Shown: positions 25,701-33,310 of the stretch, piece by piece
How positions within the stretch are numbered: position 1 is the first letter of the stretch
How the letters are laid out: every line of letters begins with the position of its first letter
Source: Haliclystus octoradiatus
Taxonomy: Eukaryota; Cnidaria; Staurozoa; Stauromedusae; Haliclystidae
Assembly (NCBI GenBank): GCA_916610825.1
Contig: OU744448.1
Location: 2,157,501-2,221,500 of the forward strand
Direction: 5' to 3'
DNA length: 64,000 bases
Translations under genes and position numbers: made by a program
The notes under the pieces: generated by a model
What the model was told of the DNA's origin: nothing
What the model saw: only the letters and a program-made list of their open reading frames with translations
The model's database searches: none

Positions 25701-28700
25701 CCGTGATCTTATCGCGCTCACTCGTCGTGATTTAATAAAATACATTATGGCGTCACTTAACTTTGAATTTCCTTTCAAGATTTGAAACAGTCACTTTTCA
25801 AATGCCCATTTCTCGAACAATACTTATCCGTTTATCGAAAATACTTGGCAAAGTAATCAAGGCACTTAGTACAACAAGTCAAGGTAAAAATGTCAGTTTG
25901 AGTCGATCCTGTTGTACCCAAGATGCTTAGAGTATCCTTGAGAGCATATCTACTCTGAATTGCGATGCTGATTTTTTCTGAGTAGTTTGTTTGAAATATT
26001 TGTATCATCTCATTCGTTCCTTACTCGTAAGAGTACCTTATACTCTCTATCAAAACTTTTAGCATCATAACAAATAAGTAAAGAGTTTAGTGTTTTTTCC
26101 GGTGTAAACTCTCTTGTTGAAAATAAACGGGTTCCTGTTCGAGGAAAAAGAGTGAGACACAAAATTAACCCAAAATCGTCACTTTTACTGCATTTTTGAA
26201 GGAGAAATGATCGCACAAAGTAAAAACACAAGAAGATCATGTACGAATAGAAAATTTTTCTCTATCTAAAGAAGCAATCTACCAATATCCGGGATATACA
26301 CTTTAAACTAATTAAAAAAACTGACAGACAATTGAACAACGTGGATGGCATGGAGCCACGACTAAGAATCAAACTGCGACCCTTGATATATTATTAAAAC
26401 GATATAATATGCCTTGCTATCTGATTATGGTAACCATTGTTTTGTTATCAGCTGAGAAAGTTCATTTTATTCAGCTGAAGATACTGATTTTTCTAATCGA
26501 CCAGCCGTTTATTTTGCTACCACAAAATACTACCTGCTAAAAAGATTAGTAGGGGAGTTTGTTATGGAAACAGAAGGGTTAGACTTCTAACAGGGGCGAG
26601 ATAGACACTTATAGACAATTATACATATATATTTATTTCAATCAGAAAACGTAGTTTGATCACAAAATCAGGATTTAGTAAACTTGGAAATTAATTATGT
26701 GAATGTGGTTGCTGTCACTAATTCTTATTTATTTAAGAGACAGATAAAATTTGTTGTAAAATACAATTAAAATATATTTGTTTTATTTAATATACAAAAT
26801 AAAAATCAGGTTCAAGATCAGCTTGATGAAAATAACAGGTATTGAGAAAGATGGATTGTTCATTCGATTTTTCCTTGTGCTTGGCTTATACTTCGAAATT
26901 TGATTTTCCGTTTCGAAGTAATAACATAATTTCGACAATATCGCCCTAACGGAGTCACGCGAATTCTGAGGAGTGGCTCTTTACGCTTAATGCAATGATC
27001 ATAAATGCCTAGTACTGACCTGGGTGATTGTAACCTCCATACGACCCCTATACGGGAATGTATGACTTTGAATGGGTATCCTTTGGGGGATTCTGTAGAA
27101 AAATTTGGTATCAAAAGCAGAAAGGGTTGTTTGTTATCTGTAAACTATCTGAAAATTCAAACGTTTATGATGCACGTATACCGTGGTAGTTAATTTAAAT
27201 ACAATTTGTCTTTCAGTGCATGTAAATAGATTATATTCAAATAGCATTGGAAAATGTATCAAAATCGAATATACTCATTCCTTTGGATGGGGTTTTCCTC
27301 GCAAACCCGACCAACCAAGCCTTGACTTTATCTAAACATGACATGAGTTCCTACTTGTAATGGCTGGATGCCTGGATTACCCGGAGAGCGTAGCATTATA
27401 AAGAGCTGCGGCATACGTACACTGCGCCTTAACAATTAAGGCATATTTTCCATGAAATCTGTTCAAATTGTTCTCTAGTGTCACGCCCAAGATCATGAAG
27501 CAATAGGCATTTACCATCATAGGGCGGCCACTCCTCCATAGGGCGGCTACTCCTCTGGACATATGAAATATTTTATGGGAGCCTTCTGTTGGGCGATACC
27601 ATTTGAATTTGAGACTTCTACTCAACTCTGATTTCTATTTATACTTCCCCAATACACCAGACAATGTTAAACATTATTTTTTTCTTCACAATTTTTATCG
27701 CTGTTAAAACTATATCAAACTTAGGTAACATCAGATTATATTGATTAAATGTAATCTAGATGAGTGTTTTTTGCTGAGAGCAATGATTTTAATCGCTCTG
27801 TGTTGATCTCAGCCGCGACACTGCAGATCAATTTCAATAGATTTCATGGCAGATTGGTCTTGATTGTCAATGCGCAACGATGCGCCGCAGCTACTCACAA
27901 TGCAGTTCCCTCTGGACCCTTCCATCCGCCATCCTCACTAGATGGTACTCATTTGATGTTTCAGATAAAGTCAAGGCTGAGTTGACCTTAGGGGAATTTG
28001 AACCACGGTCGATCAGATATGATCCGATCTGAAGTTCCGTTGCTCTGCCATCCTGAGCTACTCATCCTCTTTATATTGATTGATGTTATCTAATATCTTT
28101 ATTTTTACATTATAGAAGGATCTTCATGGTAATATAAACGATTCCATAGCAACTGCAGCAGTTACTGCCAAAGAGGTAAGTAAATATTTTCTGTTGGTAT
28201 TCTTACAATCCCATCTGCAGTATGTATGCTTGAACGTTCTCTTATTTCGGGAATCATGTGGAACAAACAACATGTGTTATGAAGAACGCATTTGCGTAAA
28301 TACCCCCTGTCAAGTGTCAACCGTCCAATGCTGAGCAGCAGCCACATGTTGTAGAGGTCCGTGTCAGTCGTATTCACAAAAGCAAATGGAAAAATGATTA
28401 CCATACTGTCATACCAGTCCTCTCTTTTCCTGCTTTGTTTATGAATTAATTTATCCATAAGTTGTTGTGTCTTCTGTAATAGGCTGGACGAGAACTTTTT
28501 GCAAGTCTTGATCAACTTGATCGAAAATCAAAGATTGAGACCATGGTATGTTTTGATAAAGTAGTAATTATATTCAATACTGGATTTATATAATATGATT
28601 TTGTTCATCAGAATTAATTGACAACGTAACACAAACTTTTATTCACATCGATTATTGACAACGTTTTTCCGATTAGATACAACCACATGAGATTTCGTGA

Positions 28701-31025
28701 ACCGACGAGGAATCGAACCCCGGTCTCCCACAGGAACTGCAAGCGCTCTACCATTGAATTACCAGCCCATGAGGACTATTTTTAAAAAATTCGGTGCTAT
28801 TTTGAAACTTAGAATGGCAAAACCTTATAATTCAAATAGTGTCGAAGCAGTGAAGCTTCCAATTGAGCATATGCTACGCCCACTTTGTCGTGCAGCACTA
28901 GAAATACCCCCAATCCAAACAGGTAGTTATGGCCGCGATAACAGCCTCATATTTTGTTTACTGGGGGCTATTAACATAACTTTTAACTATTAACATTTGG
29001 TTATTATTTATATTATAATTTGTCATCTAGAACCTGTTTTTATCGAAATGTATGAATTATATGTATAACTTTTGATTTATTTCGTCGTCGTCCATCATCA
29101 TCATCATCATCATCATTTATTGAGTTAAACCTTTAAGCCTAGACAGGCTTTTTTTCAAAGGGCTCATTATAAAAAAAATATGAAATACAATATAATGTTT
29201 TTAAATCCATAAGGAATCCTCGTTGTCTTCTATCGAATATCCAATCAATGACATCAAATGCCCTTGTCATATTATTTGAATTGCAGTATATTCAGTGCCT
29301 ATTAGTATCTGTCAACCTTAGTCAACCTTTGTATTGTAGAAGTATTCATGTACCAGCCAGCAATCATTTACGTAACCGTATGAAGCTGTTGACGCATCAT
29401 TTGGTCATTTCAAATCCAAATGATTCAAATAACGTATCATCTGATAGATAATTGCAAATAGTTGTGCCTAGCCCTCTTTGTTTTTTCGAATTTTCCCTTT
29501 GCTTTGCGTATCGAAAGAAAATGTTATTTCACGCACTGGTTTTGTTTTGCTTTCTGGAACCGCCATGCTATGACATGCTTCGTTGCGTTGCGTTTCCATT
29601 GTTTGATATTGAAACTCGCATGTTCTCCGGCTACACCCTGCACTCAACGGCAGATGGAGGTATTTGCTGCAGGGGACCAGAGTTCGGTTAATCGTCTGTG
29701 CACATATTTTATTACCATTTCTGATTAAAAATTGTAAAAATAATTAATTATTTTATACATATTGAAGGTTCAAACACTTCAAAATGAAGTTGACAATGAA
29801 AATGAGAAGCGAAGTGATGTATTTGAAAGACTTAAAGTAGCAACCCATAGTGAATTAAGAACAAGACTACAAACTTCAGCAGTAAGTATAATTTACTATT
29901 TGTTTTGGGACATTTTTTTTTTTCACATATCGCAAAGTTGACTTTTCACCGAAATGTATTGATTTTTTGAGTTATGTATCGATTACAGGTGGCCTGCAAG
30001 CACAGACCTTAATCTTTTTAGGGTTAGTAGGCTAATTTACAAGGCAATATCATATACAATATTATCGTACCAAATCTGCCGTATTTTCCTTTAATCCATG
30101 TTTAATCTCGTCTGACTCCGATATCCATCAATCTATCTATACCATAAATACAAGTCAAGAACCTCAACCCCGTCTTTGCTCCATGATTTATGAAAGCGAG
30201 GGTCAATGACACGCGCTGTATGCTTTATATGTGTTACGTTTATATACATACAGGTTAATAAATTCAGTTATTTGAAGCCTCCGAAGTAAATTAAAATAAT
30301 ACACGCATTTAGATACCAGATCCAGACTTATACCGTATTGCATTAATACTAATATGCCACCTAGAATACAAGACAAAGATGAGGCAAAAGACCTTTTTCC
30401 GTTACTTAGCGTTTCACGCGTTTAATTGGGATTTTCAGACGGTAAAAAAATAATAATGTAATACCGTCTGAAGATCGCAGTTAAACGCGTGAAACTCGGA
30501 GTCACGGAAAAAGGCTTTTGCCTCATCTTTGTCTCTTATTCTGTAATTCTCTGTTTTAGCCGACATTGCACACTTTTATATACATATGTGTGCCTGAGTT
30601 TATACTCAATTTAATTAATTTTCTAATTTATTATTTTAATATACCAACTGTAGAATTTACACAAAGATGAGGCAAAAGCCTTTATTTTGCAATCATCAGA
30701 CGGTCTGATGCACTCAGAGTAAACACGTGAACTCCGAGTAACGGAGAAGGCTTTTGCCTCATCTTTGTGTCTATATTCTATATTATGCTCTGTCTTAACA
30801 AACATTGAGCACTCTCAAATACGTGTTTTCACCTCATATTATATTATAATATACCACTTATACCCGGGCACCTATAATTATTACATATTTTGTTTCTTGT
30901 CTTTCTCTTTCCTTTAGCGAAAATCTGAAGAAAGAAGTCAAGCTTTAGCTTTGCTAATGATACAATATTGTGCAGCACTTCAAGAATGTAATGATCACGA
31001 AGCTCCACAATTATGTGACGTTTAG
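3682..31025 (+). CDS. PDZD8: PDZD8-like ER lipid-transfer protein, ~17 exons
   Basis: Exons: 3682-3828, 4893-5133, 5501-5727, 6349-6702, 7794-8023, 8797-9062, 10237-10745 (or from 10243), 14746-14862, 15282-15388, 15668-15827, 19105-19180 (or from 19118), 22161-22255, 24385-24631, 28116-28175, 28483-28545, 29768-29881, 30918-31025 (TAG). Phases agree at every junction except 15827/19105, where a small exon may be missing or the acceptor before 19118 is used. The product is about 1040 residues; human PDZD8 is about 1150. Domain order matches human PDZD8: N-terminal membrane helix, SMP, degenerate C2, PDZ, C2, C1, C-terminal helix. Diagnostic matches are FEGRNLPQLTS and KHTLPRYKVRYKPFF in the SMP domain. 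The human protein anchors in the ER and transfers lipids at contacts with endo-lysosomes and mitochondria. The start ATG directly precedes the membrane helix. The long disordered region of human PDZD8 after the PDZ domain is shorter here. Confidence 0.9.
4893..6702 (+). CDS. PDZD8: PDZD8 exons 2-4: SMP domain and degenerate C2
   Basis: Three exons (4893-5133, 5501-5727, 6349-6702) encode the SMP lipid-binding module. CMFLNLVIAFMWRELRD-like text (here MFLNLVIAFMWREWRDT) aligns with human CYFLNATILFLFRELRDT; KKMNVEFEEMLLHKASGKL with KKIKVEFEELLQTKTAGRL; YSGGFSLSLNIDLLFGK with YNGGFHLAIDVDLVFGK. Exon 4 continues with FEGRNLPQLTS and the KHTLP block that closes the SMP, then a beta-rich stretch (LVTVGKLGVEVIDCYGLP) corresponding to the non-canonical C2 region before the PDZ. 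Acceptors and donors are standard (for example TTTCAG and GTAAGT). Confidence 0.9.
5269..5448 (+). mobile_element. TA-target MITE (~180 bp family), intron 2
   Basis: Starts CAGTCAAACCTGTTATAACG after a TA and ends ...GGCTGTTATATACAGG, slightly decayed at the right end. Internally it repeats CCACCTGTCTATAGTGG and CCACCTGTCTATAATGG. It is one of about ten copies in this window. CAGT ends plus TA flanks point to the Tc1/mariner superfamily, pogo-like branch. Confidence 0.75.
7105..7275 (+). mobile_element. SINE family B, old copy
   Basis: B-box-like GAGTTCAATCCTTAGCAGG followed by CACTATCAGTTGGCGTCAGG and AAGGGCATCTAGTC. The head is worn and the tail lost. Confidence 0.55.
7560..7730. mobile_element. 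Old copy of the GTAACCTGCTTAAGTGCA MITE family
   Basis: Left GCAGTTTAAGCCGCTTGAAT and right GCCCTAAGCGGTTTACACTG, with TTTCAAAGCCACGTTGC inside, as in the 40228 copy. Confidence 0.5.
7794..9062 (+). CDS. PDZD8: PDZD8 exons 5-6: PDZ domain and acidic linker
   Basis: Exon 5 (7794-8023) and the start of exon 6 (8797-9062) encode a PDZ fold: SGSIGVSFKQSYEN (carboxylate-loop strand), ICETVSPHSPASQVNLKRGD (the conserved VxPxSPA and LxxGD motifs), ILLAVNDVDVD and IKQAVRLITNAGN, closing with KLVFKLQRPPP across the splice. Human PDZD8 has the same RGDRLIAIGGVKI and LIKQAGDRVLVYYERP blocks. The rest of exon 6 is acidic and low-complexity (DDESDSEEF), probably disordered. Exon 6 ends at a GTTAGT donor directly followed by a transposon. 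Confidence 0.9.
8467..8544. repeat. 78-bp palindrome of the TTCATGAAC family
   Basis: CCCTCTGTGAAAACAGTTCA is inverted as TGAACTGTTTTTTGCAGGG, with GAACAGTTCATGAACTGTT at the centre. Fuller copy at 56482-56596. Confidence 0.75.
9070..9812. mobile_element. 743-bp TA-target DNA element at the exon 6 donor
   Basis: Long inverted ends, CGCATAATACGTTATCG at the left and CGATAACGTATTATGCG at the right, with outer CGGTCAATA / TATTACTG. TA flanks both sides (9068-9069 and 9813-9814). It carries no transposase that I recognise; a 95-codon minus-strand ORF (9463-9750) resembles nothing known to me. It looks like a nonautonomous Tc1/mariner-like element. It starts eight bases into PDZD8 intron 6. Confidence 0.7.
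10237..10745 (+). CDS. PDZD8: PDZD8 exon 7: disordered linker
   Basis: A 169-codon exon with Pro/Thr-rich (PETPPNSKTPQVPQNTP), basic (LKRKRKGFSFRRRK) and acidic Ser-rich parts. No fold is recognised. It occupies the place of the long linker between the PDZ and the second C2 in human PDZD8. Two acceptors six bases apart, both in frame (TATAG at 10236 and TTTTAG at 10242), are possible, so two amino acids at the junction are uncertain. The basic cluster could bind membrane or act as a localisation signal; this is inference. Confidence 0.8.
10749..10913 (-). mobile_element. 180-bp-family MITE abutting the exon 7 donor
   Basis: Reads CTGTGAACCTATATGTAACA at the left and TATAACAGGTCTGACTG at the right: the reverse orientation of the 5269 copy, somewhat decayed. 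The flanking TA (10747-10748) is the +2/+3 of the exon 7 splice donor GTACTG, so the element supplies the intron from +4 onward. Confidence 0.7.
11525..13644 (+). mobile_element. CR1/L2-like LINE, 5'-truncated, in PDZD8 intron 7
   Basis: Reverse transcriptase blocks are clear: PIHKKNDPTSKENYRPITIL, GFIQGHGTETALLKLTQ, VIVSLDLSKAFDMVDHSLL, HHGVPQGSILSPLLFNIYL and the catalytic RYADDTTLYLS, then NSLQLNPSKTQCI and LGAHIHSKLTMKEHLKN. The C-terminal part continues to about 13364 (VAVGTRLWQFIP). An in-frame TAG at 12325-12327 replaces the expected aromatic residue before GLD, a frameshift lies near 13060-13110, and the N-terminal endonuclease is absent, so it is dead. The tail is AT-rich with ATT repeats. 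Order of motifs fits CR1/L2/Jockey-type LINEs; exact clade not determined. Confidence 0.9.
13645..13707. repeat. (CA)n microsatellite
   Basis: About 31 uninterrupted CA dinucleotides directly after the AT-rich tail of the LINE. It probably grew from the LINE 3' end. Confidence 0.95.
13953..13997. repeat. Hairpin, 16-bp stem
   Basis: ATTAGACAACTAGCCC (13953-13968) pairs with GGGCGAGTTGTCTAAT (13982-13997), one mismatch, 13-nt loop. It sits just left of the inverted-repeat element at 13999. Confidence 0.7.
13999..14659. mobile_element. ~660-bp inverted-repeat element
   Basis: The left end TTTAGTAGAAACCGACTAG and the right end CTAGTCGGTTTCGACTAAA are inverted copies with one or two differences. 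No transposase is seen inside. Probably a nonautonomous DNA transposon; superfamily unknown. It ends 87 bp before PDZD8 exon 8. Confidence 0.6.
14746..15827 (+). CDS. PDZD8: PDZD8 exons 8-10: C2 domain
   Basis: Exons 14746-14862, 15282-15388 and 15668-15827. The hallmark is DPSWNETFAFDID, the C2 strand block, followed by NVCVWGKL and DVLLGFVSIPLMEMALESLS. Human PDZD8 has FDIEACHRYLNIALWC and LGHVSLKLEDVALGCLA here. Exon 10 ends the domain with NGNITLAYHH (human YGDITIHFKYL). The first C2 strands are not obvious upstream, so a small exon in the LINE-bearing intron 7 (10746-14745) could be missing. Exon 10 ends in phase 0 at GAG|GTATGT. Confidence 0.85.
14982..15158 (-). mobile_element. 180-bp-family MITE, decayed, intron 8
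   Basis: Left TATAACAGCCAGCTATTGG and right TATCAGTTTGACTG match the family ends in reverse orientation. Internal sequence is more diverged than in other copies. Confidence 0.55.
15828..16290. other. Intron 10 left part, nothing recognised
   Basis: AT-rich with no clear repeat. A short exon restoring the exon 10 to exon 11 phase was looked for here and not found. Confidence 0.4.
16292..17060 (-). mobile_element. LINE 3' fragment with (ATG)n tail
   Basis: On the minus strand the reading frames, broken by several shifts, give NKLTFNLVNTNCMAIGTKA, IKYLGVILDKNF, LYFDYCAVV.GNKAERLDR, NRGMRIVLCCNYRTRISGMQ and FKCLLEKHL: the C-terminal third of a CR1/L2-type reverse transcriptase. The 3' end reads AATAAATGATGATGATGATG (minus strand), a poly(A) signal running into an ATG-triplet tail. 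A second copy of this tail is at 31900 and a third at 29096. Confidence 0.8.
17472..17900 (+). mobile_element. tRNA-derived SINE split by a hAT MITE
   Basis: The head GGCCAGTAGTATAGTGGCTA resembles a tRNA A-box region. The SINE stops at 17509 and resumes at 17792 (CTCAGCCCGTAGGAG...), with the MITE between. The right boundary is approximate. Confidence 0.5.
17510..17791. mobile_element. hAT-like MITE, perfect 31-bp TIRs and 8-bp TSD
   Basis: 282 bp. Ends CAGAGCCATCTATTTACAAG... and its exact reverse complement, identical over 31 bp. Flanked by ATTGAACC on both sides (17502-17509 and 17792-17799). An 8-bp duplication and CAGAG ends are hAT hallmarks. Perfect ends imply recent movement. No transposase inside. 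Confidence 0.85.
18190..18390 (-). mobile_element. SINE family A, partial copy
   Basis: Shares the body words ATCGCGACACTGCAGATCAA and TTTCAATAGATGCCATGGCA with the copies at 23625, 27761 and 50702. The tRNA-like head is missing. Confidence 0.6.
18423..18553. repeat. 20-bp tandem repeat, ~6.5 units
   Basis: Units starting at 18423, 18443, 18463, 18483, 18503, 18523 and 18543, of the type TTCATGAACTATTATGTCAG. Each carries the TTCATGAAC word of the dispersed foldback family. Confidence 0.8.
19105..22255 (+). CDS. PDZD8: PDZD8 exons 11-12: C1 zinc finger
   Basis: Exons 19105-19180 and 22161-22255 encode a C1-type zinc finger: KHDFLGTQFYFPTRCDYC, then VWTKVAFQCRVCAMICHKKC and a last Cys in NTYC. 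The spacing H-X12-C-X2-C ... C-X2-C-X4-H-X2-C fits C1 domains that bind diacylglycerol or phosphoinositides. Human PDZD8 reads KHSFQDTQFQNPTWCDYCKKKVWTKAASQC, a close match. The intron inside the finger is about 3 kb. The start of exon 11 is uncertain: TTTAG at 19104 needs a phase-2 partner, while AAAAG at 19117 would join exon 10 in phase 0 but is a weak site. Confidence 0.85.
19181..22160. other. Large intron 11, repeats but no exon seen
   Basis: Holds a decayed repeat at about 20600-20890, related to copies at 22370-22690, 27020-27110 and 31550-31740, and an inverted-repeat element at 21321-21604. A partial foldback word (GAAACTCAGGGTCACGG) lies near 21870. The rest is unassigned AT-rich sequence. 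Confidence 0.45.
21321..21604. mobile_element. 284-bp inverted-repeat element, possibly hAT-like
   Basis: The left end TAGGGGCCGCTCATTATTTA and the right end ATAAATAATGAGCAGTCCC are inverted copies with few differences. The TAGGG start suggests a hAT-like MITE, but no target duplication is clear. Confidence 0.5.
23085..23150 (-). repeat. tRNA-like SINE head next to a poly-C tract
   Basis: On the minus strand TTAGCTCAATGGCAGAATG (A-box-like) is followed by CGATTCGATTCCGG (B-box-like). A run of about 17 C lies immediately left (near 23076-23093). It does not fold as a full tRNA. Confidence 0.45.
23625..23930 (-). mobile_element. SINE family A, tRNA-derived
   Basis: On the minus strand the head GATTAGTTCAGATGGCAGAA is A-box-like and GCAGTTCACATC is B-box-like, followed by the shared family body (CTGCAGATCAATTTCAACAG on the plus strand). 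Confidence 0.65.
23957..24299 (-). mobile_element. CR1-like LINE 3' fragment just before exon 13
   Basis: An intact C-terminal reading frame of 85 codons on the minus strand (24299-24042): MVFKILNEIVDLPMDELL, CNMRGHSRKLR and FTNRVIPVWNSLPEEVV, the typical end of CR1-type LINEs. The 3' tail is CATTCATTCATT (minus strand). It lies 85 bp before the exon 13 acceptor. Confidence 0.8.
24385..31025 (+). CDS. PDZD8: PDZD8 exons 13-17: linker and C-terminal helical region
   Basis: Exon 13 (24385-24631) is a linker ending GGISPKLLRRRMQQNMTKD. Exons 14-17 (28116-28175, 28483-28545, 29768-29881, 30918-31025) give AAVTAKEAGRELFASLDQLDRKSKIETM, VQTLQNEVDNENEKRSDVFERL and RKSEERSQALALLMIQYCAAL. They align with the human C-terminal coiled coil (IAVKEIGRDLYRGLPTEERIQKLE... 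and SGERLQALTLLMIHYRAGIED). In human this part contacts Rab7. The stop is TAG at 31023-31025, leaving a shorter tail than in human. All phases agree. Confidence 0.85.
24734..24866. mobile_element. piggyBac-like MITE with TTAA flanks
   Basis: 133 bp, ends AGGCATAAAATTGACC and GGTCAATGTTATGCCT, flanked by TTAA at 24730-24733 and 24867-24870. TTAA duplication is the piggyBac hallmark. Relatives: 44884 and 49851. Confidence 0.8.
24871..27250. other. Intron 13, nothing recognised
   Basis: AT-rich sequence without exon signals I can support. A remnant of the repeat seen at 20600 and 31550 occurs near 27020-27110 (GTAACCTCCATACG, CCTATACGGGAATG). Confidence 0.4.
27300..27605 (+). mobile_element. 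SINE family A, old plus-strand copy
   Basis: Contains GCCTTGACTTTATCTAAA, TTTTCCATGAAATCTGTT and a GGGCGATACC end that match the other copies in the opposite orientation. Heavily diverged. Confidence 0.5.
27761..28069 (-). mobile_element. SINE family A, tRNA-derived, near exon 14
   Basis: The best tRNA-like head of the family: on the minus strand GAGTAGCTCAGGATGGCAGA (A box) and CCGTGGTTCAAATTCC (B box). The body follows to 27761. The head ends 46 bp before the exon 14 acceptor. Confidence 0.7.
28610..28775 (-). mobile_element. tRNA-like sequence, probably a SINE
   Basis: The minus strand reads GGGCTGGTAATTCAATGGTA, then GAGCGCTTGC and GGGGTTCGATTCCTCG, with a good T-arm and a weak acceptor stem made largely of G-U pairs. 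The anticodon stem-loop is poor, so a working tRNA is unlikely. Confidence 0.45.
29096..29180 (-). mobile_element. LINE tail remnant with (ATG)n
   Basis: A short piece of the same LINE 3' end seen at 16292 and 31900: triplet run, then TTTATT and TTTTCAAAGGGCTCATTAT. Confidence 0.5.
30363..30541. repeat. Foldback element, copy 1
   Basis: A long hairpin: ACAAAGATGAGGCAAAAG at the left and CTTTTGCCTCATCTTTGT at the right, extending inward through GTTTCACGCG / CGCGTGAAAC to the centre (GACGGTA / TACCGTC). Almost the whole 179 bp is palindromic. Confidence 0.85.
30651..30780. repeat. Foldback element, copy 2
   Basis: Same ends as copy 1 (ACAAAGATGAGGCAAAAGCC / GGCTTTTGCCTCATCTTTGT) with a shorter centre, 110 bp to the right of copy 1. 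It lies in PDZD8 intron 16, as copy 1 does. Confidence 0.85.
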
Positions 31026-31177
31026 CCTCCTCCGGATACCTTGCTGGATCAAGGTTAAAGAGATATATACCATTTGGTTGGCCAATTATTTCCTTACACA
31101 TACATTTTAATTCTTCCCCCTTCCTCAAATCATGCTCTTTGAATTCCATACGATTTATATGGCAAAATCGGGAGCAA

Positions 31178-31183
31178 AATAAA
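31178..31183 (+). promoter_or_regulatory. Candidate PDZD8 polyadenylation signal
   Basis: AATAAA lies 153 bases after the PDZD8 stop codon. It is the first such hexamer after the stop. AT-rich sequence makes chance occurrence easy. Confidence 0.35.
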
Positions 31184-31549
31184 TAATAATGATATAGTAG
31201 AACGTGTAGGAGATTATTATACTCCATTCCCTAGAAGACAATGAAACTATGAGATATATACAGTACTTATATTTGTATATATAGAATATAATAAATTCCA
31301 ATTGTATCTAACATTTTAATTCTCTAGCTGCTGTATCTTAAATATTCTATTTTAGTTCTAAATAATAATTATGTTGATTCATAAATAATACTTTAAAGAC
31401 TTCACGTTTTTATGAAATCTCAACTAAATCTGCTTTTGCGTAGCTAGGTACAAAATAAAATGATATGATACTATATCAAGAAAGTAATAGTTATACCTTA
31501 ATTAAAAGTGAATTATCTTCAAGAATGTAAACACTAAACAGATAATAGG

Positions 31550-31745
31550 GTAATGCCAGTTCAAGTTATGCATAAGTACCCAAAAATCTAAAAAAGTTCT
31601 TCATATTTCCAGAAATATGTCTGAAATTTCCTAGCCAAAAAATATTTTTTACATCTAGAATAATTGTGGACCCCGAAAAATGTCACGTCCCATTTCCGTT
31701 ATATGGGGGTTAACACGGGCAATAAGTCACCTGCGTTGCTGGTTT
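31550..31745. repeat. Dispersed unclassified repeat
   Basis: Contains TACCCAAAAATCTAAAAAAG, GTGGACCCCGAAAAATGTC and ACGTCCCATTTCCGTTATAT, shared with 22380-22690 and, inverted, 20600-20890. No ends or coding part recognised. Confidence 0.5.
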
Positions 31746-31899
31746 CAAACCTGAGATATTTATGCTGCACAATGGAAATCATGCATAGTTAGAATGGATT
31801 ACTTGGTGCCGCTTTATGAATTAAGATCTATATATAATGTTATATTATTAGAGGCCATACGCATTATAGTTACAATTAAATTGAATTGCAGGACCTTTT

Positions 31900-32170
31900 C
31901 ATCATCATCATCATCATCATTTATTCAGAAACCATTTTAGTTATACATAACTTTATTTCAAAGGACTGATACATAGCTAAGTTAACAGGAAAACAGACAT
32001 TAAGTAAAAAAACAGGTATAAATAACAGGAAAGAGTGGTTAGTATTAAGGTATATTAAGAACATAAGTGCTTCTCAAGGAGACACTTGAAAGTAGGCCTA
32101 CTTTGGACTTCCTTCATTGCAGACGGTAGATCGTTCTGCTGTAAAGAATTCTGGAATCTGTAAATATAGT
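31900..32170 (-). mobile_element. LINE 3' end, second copy of (ATG)n family
   Basis: The triplet run then TTTATTCAG, and GTGCTTCTCAAGGAGACACT, shared with the 16292 copy. Only the last part of the LINE is present. Confidence 0.7.
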
Positions 32171-32427
32171 CAGTAATAAGTGAATAGTCCAACATTCAGA
32201 AAGCTAAAATAAACTAGCCTGAACGCTCGTTTATTCATCACGCTTCACGATCGTGTCTCCCAGCATCACTCGTGCAGGAATTTTGCAATGAAGGATGGCA
32301 ACCCGTGCACGAACCCTTAAATATTACTAGTTTTACTAAAAAGATCTGTGCTTTCAACGGAGTCATTTTCTTATCATATTGTTTTGATAAAAGCTAATGG
32401 ACAAATTAATCGGCTGATATTTTATAA

Positions 32428-32617
32428 CAGTCGAACTCTGTTAATATCCCCTCTTTTAATATCCCATCTTGCTTAATATCCCCCACATAAAACTGATATC
32501 TATTTTCCATTCTCCATACAAACTCTAATAATCCTACCTCGCTTAATATCCCACCTCGCTTAATATCCTGCTTTTCATCTGTACCAGAGGAGGGATATTA
32601 AGCAAGTTCGACAGTAC
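32428..32617. mobile_element. TA-type MITE with repeated TTAATATCCC
   Basis: The left end AGTCGAACTCTGTTAATATC and the right end GATATTAAGCAAGTTCGACAG are inverted copies, with several internal TTAATATCCC words. It resembles pogo/Tigger-type ends. Fragments of the same family lie near 22685-22790 and 58320. Confidence 0.65.
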
Positions 32618-32940
32618 TATATTGAGAAAAAATATCCCTGTAATATCTTTATTTACTAAATCCTCTGTTCAATCAGCTACACTGCCAGAGAGAATTTTAA
32701 AATAAGAGATCGCTCCCTATATGTTCTTTAAGGGCGCGGCTTGCAATGGAATAGTGACAATGAGACATTCATGGTGGAATAATCCATATTCAAATGTTAG
32801 TCTATAGGCACATCTAGTATGTACTTTGATTTACTATAAGATTATAAGATAAGTACGTTAGTATTGAGCTTGTATCAATTTATAAAAATATAATGTGTAC
32901 ATCTATAGAGATCATAACTGTTAAATTGGCAGTAAATCAT

Positions 32941-33310
32941 GTACAAATAGAATAGAATAGAATATATTTGTCAAAAATTAAATGGTGTGGAATTGACAGG
33001 TAAGGCAAATAGTAATGGGAGGTACAACTTCTACTTAAATATATATATACAAATGATTTATGCATGATTAAGAAAACGAATAATTAAATATATTGATTTA
33101 TATTTTTCAACGTTGAACAACTTAAATTAAAATTTCCTGCAATATGACGATAAGTCAACCATTGATAATATGATATATTTGATAGGGAATCTTTAGCTGT
33201 CATTGAAATGCTATCAGGTAATGAGTTCCAAACATTGAAAACGCGATTACAAAATGTAGAACAAATGGTGACATTTACTACTTTAGGCTGATGCGGCATT
33301 AGAGAAAACT
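32941..33310 (-). mobile_element. CR1-like LINE 3' fragment
   Basis: The minus-strand frame (33299-33084) reads CSTFCNRVFNVWNSLPDSI, the CR1 C-terminal motif, with tail TTCTATTCTATTC (minus strand). Related to the copy at 23957. Confidence 0.7.

Noticed and set aside
28690-28772. Possible tRNA gene on the minus strand
   Set aside because: Good T-arm but weak acceptor and no proper anticodon loop; treated as a SINE.
30844-31227. 127-codon minus-strand ORF across the last PDZD8 exon
   Set aside because: It overlaps a well-supported exon on the other strand and resembles no known protein; taken as a shadow ORF.
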